From Rana temporaria (taxonomy: Eukaryota > Chordata > Amphibia > Anura > Ranidae), in the NCBI RefSeq assembly GCF_905171775.1, contig NC_053491.1, positions 223,238,486 through 223,302,485 of the forward strand: a DNA stretch of 64,000 nt, in the 5' to 3' direction. Every line of letters begins with the position of its first letter. Positions within the stretch are counted from its first letter, which is position 1. The notes beneath the pieces were generated by a model, which was not told where the DNA came from, did not search any database, and worked only from the letters and a program-made list of their open reading frames with translations. The translations under genes were made by a program, and so were the position numbers. This document shows positions 40,208 to 52,200 of this stretch, one piece after another.

Positions 40208-43200
40208 TTATGTGTTTGTATGCATGTGTATGTATGTGTGTTCCATGCTCAGATTGCTTTTCAGAGGCATTTGACAGGTGGTGAAGGGGCAATATGTCGC
40301 CTACTCAAAGCCTGTTTTAACCTCCTAAATACAGCATCACCATAGTGCAGCTGTGGTGATAAAAATGTAGCTCAACCACATGGCTTTACTGTTACCCAAC
40401 CTCACATGAGAAAGAGCCCTTGGTTTATGTCTGCATGTAGGGTAGCCCATTAATTTCAATGGACTGTCCTATCCACAGAAATGCATAAGTCCTCAACCCT
40501 TTATTTTATATATTGTGCTGCACCAAAAATGCACTGCATTTCAGTGTAGGGGTACTATAGAAATTAATGACACCCCTGCATGTCTGCTAAAGAGCAGCTC
40601 GGTTGTCCGCGTGTCAGGACCACTCCTGATCTTTAAGGGTACCAACTAGAAAAAGGTTGAGAAAGACTGGTCTATTCTCTAAAGAGGAATTATATCCAGA
40701 ATATTCTCAGCAGATTTGACAGAGAAGTCTTCATTAAAAAAAATTCTCAATAAGCTTGCTCTCAGCTTAATAAAGATTCTCTGGAGACATGAAATGTCAC
40801 TATTTTAATATGTTCTATGAATAGAGGTATTTAAGTTGTGTTGCAAGAAGCATTTGTCTTTTAAGGTTTAATTTAAAAAAAAAATTATATATAAACAGCA
40901 GGTTTTAAGCAATATTCGTTTTATTCACACAGAAACTGTTATGTCTTTAAAGGCTATTTTACCCATTTTAGGTTGCAGCCTGACCCCTAACACCTTACCT
41001 TGAGTGCCAGGGGCCCTCTCAACTACTCCTCAACTAGTCTTCAGTAGTTTGCATGTTCTCTGTGTTTGTCATGATTTCTCCAACACTTCAAAGGCATGGT
41101 GCTAGGTTAACTGGCTCCTGTCCTAATTGACCCTACTATATCCATGTGAGATAGGGACCTTAGATTGTAAACTCCTTGAGGACATGGACTAATATGAATA
41201 CACAGTATATAAAGAGCTGCATATATTGTTAATGCTATATAAATGACTGAAATACACATAGTACATCCATACGAATAAAAAAGACTAGCTGTTTGACCAC
41301 AGGCCTGTGCTGGTCCCACCAGTGTCCTCCATATTCTATCAGATTGCATAGTGCTCGCCATGTTCCACTCACATCCATAGATTAGAACTTTAAAAATTAA
41401 ATGTTATTTAACATTTAAAAACCCCCTGCAGATGTATATTTGCAGCAAAACCCACTAATGCTTGTTGCACTGCTTTTATTTTCCTAGGCAGAAAATGGGC
41501 ACAGCTGAGCCTTCCGGAGAAGGTTTGTCAGCCATGGAGGCAGAAAGACAACTTTTCCACTTATGCCAAGGTCCTTTTATTCAGCTACTTGTGCGTTTTA
41601 AGTAAGTATTTATTTCTAAGATGTTTTTTCGGATTGTGTTTTATACGTGTAGCACCTCCTTACCCCTAGATGGCTCAGTGGGCTAACATTTCAAACCCCA
41701 GGGTCAATAAGGGACATCCTGTTACAGAAAATATATGTGATGTGCTCTGTGTGAAGATGAGTGTGGCTAAGTTGCGCTGAATATTGAGTATGGTCTAAAG
41801 GAGTACGGTTAAAGTCTAAACCTGTGCATGGTATACATCATACACAGTCGCAAATCCACTGCACAAAGCAGATAAGTATAACAGGGCTCAAAATTTCAAG
41901 TCCTGAGCTACTAGCCAGGCCTCAAGAGTTACTCGCAACCAGTTGCCCCACCTAATTCATACACTGCCCTGCGCCTAATTGCACCCGTAAACACGCACTC
42001 GTAGATTATCTCATGGAATGACAATGTTTTATGCAGAATCAAGTTACAAAATTAAATATTACCAACAACAACTTTAACAAAATGGGACAGGGCACTGGGG
42101 GCAGACCAGAGGGACAGGGCACTGGGGGCAGACCAGAGGGACAGGGTACTGGGGGCAGACCAGAGGGACAGGGCACTAGAACTGGGTCTCTTCCCCATTC
42201 TCTTCCTGTCTCCTCTGCAACTCCCATCCATCCTCTCTCTCTCTCCCATTCATCTCATCATCAGGAGCCTGTGTGTGCGGCTCCATGCTTGCATGTCCCC
42301 ACTTCCCCCTTTTATTCAGGCTGGCAGAGAGGAGAGGAGCTGCAGCACAGCGGGAGGGAGTACAATCCAGCGCAGAGATCCACACAACTGCACAACCATT
42401 GACACCATAGCACAGCGCACACTGACAGCGCACAGCACACATTGAGACCAGTCTGTTCACAGTGGTCAGGCTAAACTGTTGGACACTTACATAGAGCACA
42501 AGGAGAAGAAAACTGTACAAACTAGAAGGCTGCCGCTCTCATGTCAGGGCAACTTTCAGTGAGCATTGCACCGGAGTGGTCATTTTTGCAATCCTCCACC
42601 TCACTCATTACTTTCTGCTCTCCAGCTACATTGGTCGGGGCCCGGGGGAGGGGGGCAGGCTCAGAGAGGTCCTACTGTTGGGTCCCATGGCTTAATGAGA
42701 ATTGTAAGTAGAGCACCTGTGTACTGTTCTGCCTGTGCGCGGCTCACTAGACAACTTTTCCCGAGCATGCACCTTTCCTCTTCGGCCGCCAATCTCATCG
42801 GGACTCTAAGTGTAGGCACAGATTGGAGGGAGATTGGTCATGCAGCCCTGTCATCACTCGCCCCCAGCTTAAATCCACTCGCCAAATGCTAGTAGGCGAG
42901 TGGAAATTTTGAGGGCTGAGTATAACATAATAATTATTTTTATTGAAAAAAACAAGGCTTTACAATCACTTAAATCTTATTGTGCCTTAACCGCTTCTAG
43001 TTCAGCTGTCATTTTACTATAGGGCGGGCGGGAAGCAGTTAAAGAGGAGCTTTACCGAAGAGGGGAAGCTCCACTTGATGGCCTCCACCCACCCGCCAGT
43101 GCCACATTTGACACCTTGAGGCGGGAGCGGGTATCTGGTTTTCTCAGGTACCCGCTACCACTTCCTGCTGAGTTCGCCGTGGCAAACTCAGACAGAAGTT

Positions 43201-46200
43201 CAGCCCTTGCTGCAGCTGGCCCATTGAGAAAGCACACCGTGATTCACACATGCGCAATAGGAAACCGGCTTACCCTTACCCAAAATGGCGGCGCTAGCAC
43301 CCGAGAGCCGATTCAAGAATTGGCTTGGATGAGGACACCGTGGGATCTCTGGACAGGTAAGTGCCCTTATAGTAAAAGTCAGCAGTTACAGTATTTTTTG
43401 ATGGGGGGGCTGGAGCTCCGTTTTAAGGCACGATAAGCTTCAGGAGAGAGGATTATGGTATAGGATAACAAAAAAGTGACAACAAATGTAACCCTGTCCT
43501 TCTGAAAATGTAGCTAAAACTGTAAAACTCTACTCTTCAGACATTAAAACACAATCAGGTTTCACAAGTTTCTTTAGGCCTCAACCCACATTTTTCTATC
43601 TCTCCTAGATGCCTTCCTTCCTGGCAACAGGGTTTTGGCATAAACAACGCTTGTAAATGTGTTGATGTTAGGAGTGGCAAGTGCTTGGGCGTTAATTATT
43701 TCTTTGGTCAAAATAATAATTTATTCTGGTCATTGAAATTAGTTAATGCTCAAACACTAAAGACCGGTATACAAGCGCCAAGAGTTCTTTCTGCCAGAAC
43801 CCAGCTGTTCTAAATGCCTATGTGTGCATGGACGCATAGGCTAACATGCAGGGGTGTTTAGAGGCAGTAAAAAATACCAGATGCCCCTAACGGCCACGTG
43901 TAATGGCCTGTGTACAATGAGCAGCTCATATTTCCTTATATCCACAGGCAGCAGCTTATATTTAGCTCTCCAGGTCACTCTTGGGTGAAGTCCATACAGA
44001 TAGCTATTTTCCTGCTCCACTCGTTCTAGATTTGCCCTCCAGCAAGGCAGTGTATAACCTTTCTGGCCCATTATTAGCTTTCCCACACCAAGCAGCATGC
44101 GTGGGAGGTAGAGAACTCCAGCACAGCTTCCCTACCTGGCAACAGTCCGGGAGGCTGCAAGGTCACCTTAAATATTTATATCCTTCCTCAGCATGCACTA
44201 CTGCAAATAATGACAAGTATTTCTCTAGCTAATGTGTAGTCATAAGCTATCTGGGTTTTTTTTATGATTAACTTCTTGTTAGGCCTGTCATAGAATTGTT
44301 TTCAGGTTTGTAAAGCCTGAAAAGCCTGTAAACAACATAAACCGCTGTGGAGATTTTTTTTTCAAAAGAAACCCGTTTAGTTAATTGCCATGCTAGTAAA
44401 TGTACACATTTGATTATTTTAATTCATGAGACATCAAAGCAATCATCATATCAGCCAGTCAGAAATCCCTCCATTGTTAGTCACTGATATTAACAAGTAT
44501 TTTAAGGGGAAGGTTTAACTGCTAAGTAGGTTGATGGAAGGAATTGCCTAGGCACCAGGGTATATCAATACATGTCCTTGAATGAAAGACACACAGGTGC
44601 ATATTTAGATGGTACATACAGTATATGCTGTATGTGTAGCATGTCTATGTTCTTGCTAAAATATGTGTAGCACCCGCCTAGGTAGAGAGCATCATTTTTG
44701 GTCTTTCTGCTTAGCAGGAAGATGGTCAGGTAAAACTTAGAGTGTTTTCTGCTTACCAGGGAGCAGGATCTGTTAGTTAGGTCTGCTCATTGTGCTCACG
44801 TGCGGCTCAGCTTGTTTGACTGTCCCTCACTGGTCCGATGGGGAGGCGTATTGGACAGTGGGAGGAGACCTGACAAATGAGTGCACAGGCTTTGTTACAG
44901 TCCTGGCAATTGGCAGAAGAAAAGTGCTGCTTTGCATGTTGGGGTATTGTATAAAAGCTCAGGTAACACGTGCTCAGAGTCGGAGAACAGGGTCCAGGAG
45001 GGAGGGGACCTCTCCTCCATGGAGGTGGTCATGCGGCCTTGGGTGGTTGACCCAAGGGCCTAGAGAGAGAGAAGCTATACCCAGAGGTACTGAAGATCTG
45101 ACTGGAAGGGAGACACCAGGAAGGATCTGATTCTGTCTACTGTGAGTACAGATCCGTGTCTTTGGGGCCTGTCAAGTGAGGGCCACCTCCTTCAGATCGA
45201 AGAATCAGTGGACGGGTGTAAGTAAAGGGGATGCTAGAGAGTATCCTGAAAAAAATGTAGTGCATCAAGTCTGCTGCTAGTGAGAGAAAGAAGACTTTTT
45301 TCCTCCATACATGTCGCTGCATGGTTAAAGCAGTGTGATTGCTTCCACAAATAATCCAGTGAGGTCAAGTGAGAGTTGTCCTTATCCATTGTGAATAGCT
45401 CCAGTTGGAGTATCCCACTAATCCTTTCTCCCATCCAAGTTCCAAAATAAAACACAAAAAAAGACAAATACCCTGGACTGGTCATTGAGTAACGAGCAAG
45501 TGGGAGTAAGGGTGGGACAGGTGGAAACCTCTAGCAACCAGCTGCAGGTACTCAGAGAGAAGCCTATGAAGTCAATACTCAGAAAGCCCTACGGGACAGT
45601 GCTACATACTGTATGAATAAAAGTACTTAGTATTCTGTTGTTATATACTCTGTTGGACTTGTCATCTGTTGCTTTGATTCAATAAATGTTACACTCCCTG
45701 CAAAAGAACCAAGGTTGCCTGAAATTTTCTTGAAGGTTGCATTCTACACTGGCTTTCCACAATAGTAATAGTAATGTATTAATTATTATTTATTAATATT
45801 AACAGAAAAAAGTTAATAGATAAAAAACAGGGAAAGCAGTCTTCTGGTGAAAGTGGTCAAACTACTCTAATACCTACCTCTGTATTGTTCAGATCTCTTG
45901 TCTGCAAGAGACAAAGCATGTCAGCTATAACCACTCTATATACATGTAGCCTTCTGTAATGAATATCTCAAATTTCTGCGCAAATGCAGACGTTTCATTA
46001 ATCTCTTCCCTTGATATTGCTTACTACTTAGTAAAGCCGATATTCTCGGAAATGGCAATGTCAGTCAAGAAGAGTTCAAGGAAATCATTGAGAACACAAT
46101 ACAAGTTCAGCTGACACCAGCGCACATTAAAAGCTTTGTCGCACTCCTTGGAAACCAAGAGTCCAACAACATCTCTTTTATGAACTTCATTGCTTTCCTT

Positions 46201-49200
46201 CAAGACAGGTACCTCTATTTAATAAATCAACTGTAATATATTCATTTATTTATTGGACAACTACAAGGAAAATTAGGTTTAATATTGATAAATGTTAAGG
46301 TGAACACGTGGGGACTAAAAACATGCATGTATCATACACAGGGCTGCTGATAAGGGAGTACAGCCGGCCCTCATGTACAGGGCCCAGGTCCCATAATTTT
46401 TTTTTTAACAGAAAAATATTTTATTAGACAATTCAGCATTACAGTTCAATCAGTTTACAGAACACAATGATATAGAGGTTCAGTCTTCAGAACATCCGTG
46501 ATCGTGCGGTTAATTCCCGCCCATTCACTAGTAAGGAATACAAACTTTATCTAACATCCAGTGTATCACAATAAGCAATCCATATCATCAACCCTATCAT
46601 TTTCCTGCATTATAAAGATAGCATGTATAAAGAAGAGCTGGGGGGCAGGGAGGGGGAACAGGAAGGGGAGGGGGTGAGGGGAAAGGAGAAGGGAGGAGGA
46701 TAAAGGGAGGGAGGGAGCCGCAGAGGACCAGGAGGAGGGAAGATCGCCTCAAGAGGCGACCCCATCATGCGTTCAGTCAGATAAAGGGTCAAAAACAGTA
46801 CAGGCATCCATCCAAGCAGACCATATGTTATCATATTTTCCCGGACACTGTCTACTTTAATAGAGGCAACACCGAAGTCACCGACTTCTGCCAGGAGTCA
46901 TGCGTGGGGGGATCCTCCGACTTCCATTTCAACATGATCTCATGTCTAGAATAGTATAATGAGAATGTCAAACACAGTTTACAGTATCTATCCCCCTCTA
47001 TATCCTCCATATGGCTCAGCAATAGGAGTTTCGGGTCAGCTTGTATCTTAATCTTGCAAATGTCACCAAGAGTAGAGGCCACAGCCGCCCAGTAGGGTTG
47101 GAGTTTGGGACAAGATCAGACAATGTGCCAGAAAGTTCCTACCTCCTGTTCACATCTTTGAGCGAATCTGTCCCTAGCCGCAATTAAAGAGGGGATATAT
47201 GCAGAAAGGCACTCCTCCCACTTCTCCTGTGTTTACCATTCTTCAGTCTGTGAATGAACAGGAAACTTAAGAGAACTTCCTATTAATTTATCTTTGCAGC
47301 TAAGACTGCAGAGAAGGGGACTGAAGAATCTATGGCCCGGATTGACGTAGCACTTACACCAACGTATCTCGAGATACGCCGCGTAAGTGCACATATGCGC
47401 CGTCGTATCTATGCGCCTAACTCTGAAAGCAAGATACGCCTGAAAATAGGCTTCATCCGACCAACGTAAGTTTCCTACGCCGTCGTATCGTGGGTGCATA
47501 TTTACGCTGGCCGCAAGGGGCGCTCCCATTGATTTACACTTCCAATATGCAAATGAGTGAGATATGCCAATTCACGAACGTACTTGCGCCCGGCGCATTA
47601 ATATACGCGGTTTACTTAAGTCTTACGTCCGGCGTAAAGTTAAGCCTCATGAAGCAGGTGTAAGTCAGCAGCATCAATGCAAATGGCTGCACCAGGGAAC
47701 ACAGCCGTCGTTTTTTACGTCATTTACGTAGTACGTGAATAGGGCTAGTCGTAGGTTACGTTCAAGTCATAGGCAGTGATTCGACGTAACTTAGGCAGTT
47801 GTTTCGACGTGATTCTGAGCATGCGCACTGGGAAGCGCCCATGGGATGGCGCATGCGCCGGTCGTTATTCGTATCTTGATGGTGCTCGGCCCATCATTTA
47901 CATGGGGTCACACTTTATTAGCATGGCTCACGCCCACTGCCACTTACGACGAGTTACGCCAAGGGAACCCAGCGTAGATTAGGGAGCAAGTGCTTTGTGA
48001 ATACTGTGCTTGCCGCTCTGCGCTACGTCGGCGTAGCGTATATTCGATACGCTACGCCGGCATAACTATGCGCCAAGGTATGTGAATCCGGGCCTATGTA
48101 CTCAGTACCTTTCTCAATCTCAAATGTGAGACATCAGGGGTCTGATATTTCACCAAAGCCCACCAACAGGGCAGTTAAAAAATAAAAAAAATTCTAAACA
48201 ATTATTTAAAAACAATTAAGGCCCCTGTGTTTGTATTCATTAATGATTTTGGTTTATTTTTTGTGAAAATATAATTTTATATTTTAGGGGGGTGCCCTGT
48301 CAGGTAGGCTGTACAGAGCCCTGTGGTTTCTACCAGCAGCCCTGACCATACATTGTACAGGGAGTACAACTTGATGAACTAATGTTGGAAAGGGATCTGA
48401 GTTTTGTTAAATTATAGCTTTAAAGTGTATTTTCATTTTAAAGGCTTTTTTTTTCTTTAGAACTGTTTCACACTGTCGTGCTGCAGTTTGGCCACAGCGT
48501 GGGTGCAATGCAGTACCCTCGATTTCCCATAGACTTCTATTATACCCTGCGTTTTTGGAGAGATTTCTGAAAGCGCACCAAAAGTGTTGCCCTTGCTGAC
48601 ACCACTGATATACCTCGGCCAGGTGACTCCCTGCCTGTCACACAAAGGATAAACATGTACACACTGATGAGATAAATGTTTAACTTGTAATAGTCACAGA
48701 AATGGCAAAACAGGCAAAATGAACAATCGTCTTTAAAATGGCAAAACACCAACAGGAAAAAAAAAAACAATGTAACACAATACAGTACTATTTTAAGCTA
48801 CTCCCACCCATCCTGCAGGACTGAAGATTTAAATGTCAGCTCCCAAACCAAGAGATTTTCCCAAGTAAGCAAAAGGGATGAGAAAGAAAGATCAAACACA
48901 GGCTTTCAATGAAAAGAGTCAGGGTTTAACTCTCAGGAATTTAGGCAAGTAAATTCATAGCAGATACCCCAAGCGCATGAATAACTCTTCTGCTGGCTAG
49001 TTGGACCCCTTCCGTTGGTGCACAATAGAGATGTAGTCTCTTTGAAGAAAACTGAGTTGCCCAAAGCAGGGTAAAATGATGATCAGTTCTCTGGTGGTGG
49101 TGGCTTTGGTGACTTTCCAGCTCGGCCTGATCTGACCTGGATCCACATGGATCCACTCTGCTTCTTCACTCGCGTACGGCATGCAACACAGTCTCTCTCA

Positions 49201-52200
49201 CCTACCCCCTTGTTTCAGAGCTTCTTGAATTTTAAATGTTCCCTCCCCTTTGCCAGTCCTTATGGGTGCTGTAGTTCTACGCCAGCTAATCTGTATGAAA
49301 GAATCCTACTTACAGCATATAAATCCCAGAGTCGCCAGCATTTCTGTATGGGTTGTGTGGTAACACTGCCGTGCTCTACATAACAGTAACATTGCACAGT
49401 GTTACAAGTCTATGGTGGTTTCATAGCTTCAAATGATAGTTGCTAGTTCTGCCTTTATCCTGTGCTCAACTTCCCAAACAGCTGGCAGAATATTTATCCA
49501 TATAAGACATGAGAAAGTCTTCCACGACATAGCACAATCAAGAGAGGTTAGTTAAAACACTTTTGACCCTTTGGACAATAACATTGAAAGCAGGATCATA
49601 TTTGCAATCACTTCTTCATATTTTGAAATTCTCTATTAAAAGAACTTAAAACATTGTATAGTGTTTGTGGTGACATGATAGCCGTAAGTAATGCATAGGT
49701 TCCTCTAAGTTACCGGTTAGTTACAAAGGGCATAGGGCATCACAATAGGAATGAAAAAAATATGTGGTTTATAACAATCTAGAGATTGTGATTAGGGTTG
49801 AGCGAACCCGAACTGTAAAGTTCGGGTTCGGTACGGACTTTGGGTTTTTCCCGAACCCGGACCCGAACCCGAATAATTGGAAAAAGTCTGGGTTCGGGTT
49901 CGGAGTTCGGGTATGTTTTGGCGCGCTGCACGGCAGCCAATCGCCATTCGTTTTACTACTGTGACTGGGAACTGATCACAGCCATGCCTACTTATGGCAT
50001 GCCTGTGATTGGCCAGTGCAGCATGTGACCCATCATGTGACCAGCCTCTATATTAGATAGAGGCACACAGCACAGATCGTCACTCGGCTTCAGTTATCAT
50101 AGGGAAAGGCTGCTGTTGCTGCTTAGGGACAGTGTTAGGTGTATCCTGCTTCAGAAATCTCAACAAGCACACTTTATTTCTTTGATATCTGCATCATCTT
50201 ATGGTATCTGGCCCGTTGTCACTGTGCTTTAGTTATCATAGGGGAAGGCTGCTGTTGCTGCTTAGGGACAGTGTTAGGTGTATCCTGCTTCAGAAATCTC
50301 AACAAGCACACTTTATTTCTTTGATATCTGCATCATCTTATGGTATCTGGCTCGTTGTCACTGTGCTTTAGTTATCATAGGGAAAGGCTGCTGTTGCTGC
50401 TTAGGGACAGTGTTAGGTGTATCCTGCTTCAGAAATCTCAACAAGCACACTTTATTTCTTTGATATCTGCATCATCTTTTGGTATCTGGCTCGTTGTCAC
50501 TGTGCTTTAGTTATCATAGGGAGAGGCTGCTGCTGCTGCTTAGGGACATTGTCAGAGAGCTGTATCCTGCTTCAGAAATCTCAACAAGCACTCTTTATTC
50601 CTGTGACAGATGCTGTGCTTCATATAGTTTAGGAATTTTGTTCAGCTATAGGGACAGTCAGCAATCTATAGGTGACTCTGAATATTTCAACAGCACTGCA
50701 CCTGCCACACCTGTGCACCTGTGATATACTGTGTTTGTGTCCAGTACAAAGTTCAATTACAAATGTACACTAAATTCCCTAAAACCCTTTACAGCTTTGG
50801 GGGGTTGAATAATTTTGAACAAAACTGTATGGACCTCGTCCTCCAAGGTCAAAATCATTATATTTTGTATTTTTATTTTTTTTATGTTATTTTAAGTTAT
50901 TTCCCTATCCACATTTATTTCCAGAGTACTTGCCATGCTCTTCCCGACATTTTGCTGCCATTTTCAGCCCTCCAGCCCTTTCCCTTAGTTTTTTAGAGAC
51001 ATTTTTGTAGTCAAAAGTCCGGGTCCCCATTGACTTCAATGGGGTTCGGGTTCGGGTCAAAGTCCGGGTTCGGGTTCGGTCCCGAACCCGAACTTTTTTT
51101 TCAAAGTCCGGGTTCAGGTCCGAACCCGAACATCCAGGTGTCCGCTCAACTCAAATTGTGATACTAATCCACATATAAATTAAATATAAGTTTTGGAAAT
51201 CAAATTCTTTAACTGTGTCATTTTTAAAATGCTCTGTTTTTTTTATGAGGCCTACAACATCTGAACTAAAGGAAGAAATAGCAGTGCTTTCCTCATTATT
51301 AACAGTTCATCATCGGATTGATAAAATTCGTTACCAAAAAGCCTTTGAAATGGATTTATCAAGATACACCAATGCACAGTCTCCAAGAAAACTACAAGAG
51401 GCAAGTACTATAATTTGTGGAAGAATTTCATAGCAGCTGTACACCACTTTTATGATGAGCTCTCCAAAGCAATCTAGCAAAGAATGAAGCATTGCAGCTT
51501 ATGGATCCTAGGATTTAATCCATATACACCAAGCAATGGGGTTTATTTACTAAAGGAAAATAGACTGTTCACTTTTCAAGAGAAGTTGTACTTTGCCAGG
51601 CAAATTTTCCCCAGAGTTTAATGAATGTGGTGAAGCTCTGTTGACTTCCACCATCCATCATGCAAAATTATATTTTTTTTGTAAAGTAAAATTGAAAAAG
51701 CTTCCCGCAAAAGGAAAATCCTATTTGCCTTTAGCAAATTAACCCAAATGCATTGGTCCCTGAGAACATCTAAAGGCTCCAGTGTGACAATCTCTACAAG
51801 CCCCAAACCCAGTGACTATGTAATGCACAGGACTCTAAGCTAAATCCTCTTTTATGTGTTCTTCCATAGATGCTGTGGCTCACAGCTCAAAGGATTCAGC
51901 AGCAGAGAGAGTGCTAGCAATTAAGTTAGTGAGCAGGGCTAAGGCCTCGTACACATGATACAAAAATCAGGAGGGAAAATTCATAAGACGAGCTGTCTGC
52001 GGATTTTTGGATCGTTAGTACGGTGTTTTCGACAGGCGATTTGACTTTTACATCAGACAAAAGTTGGATGTGCAGGCTATAACATTTTTGGAAAAACCAT
52101 AAGGTTTAGGACCTCACGGATAAGAGGATGTCATACGTCCCGGAGGATAGCCTGTGCCTCGTATAGCACAGGCTATCCCCCAGGACGTGTGACATCCTCT

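Larger units (their letters stand above)
46339..48344. mobile_element. hAT-like element split by nested insertions
   Basis: Starts CAGGGCTGCTGATAAGG and ends CCAGCAGCCCTG. Flanking 8-mers ATCATACA (46331-46338) and ACCATACA (48345-48352) match at seven of eight. It contains an L1 3' end and a GGCCC-type MITE; its own sequence is non-coding. Confidence 0.65.

Noticed and set aside
39903..40345. 123-aa and 80-aa Cys/Val-rich frames
   Set aside because: Translations of the (TG)n tract within a hAT-like element.
50139..50463. Three identical 61-aa frames
   Set aside because: Spacing of exactly 139 bp shows they are copies of the tandem repeat, not a gene family.
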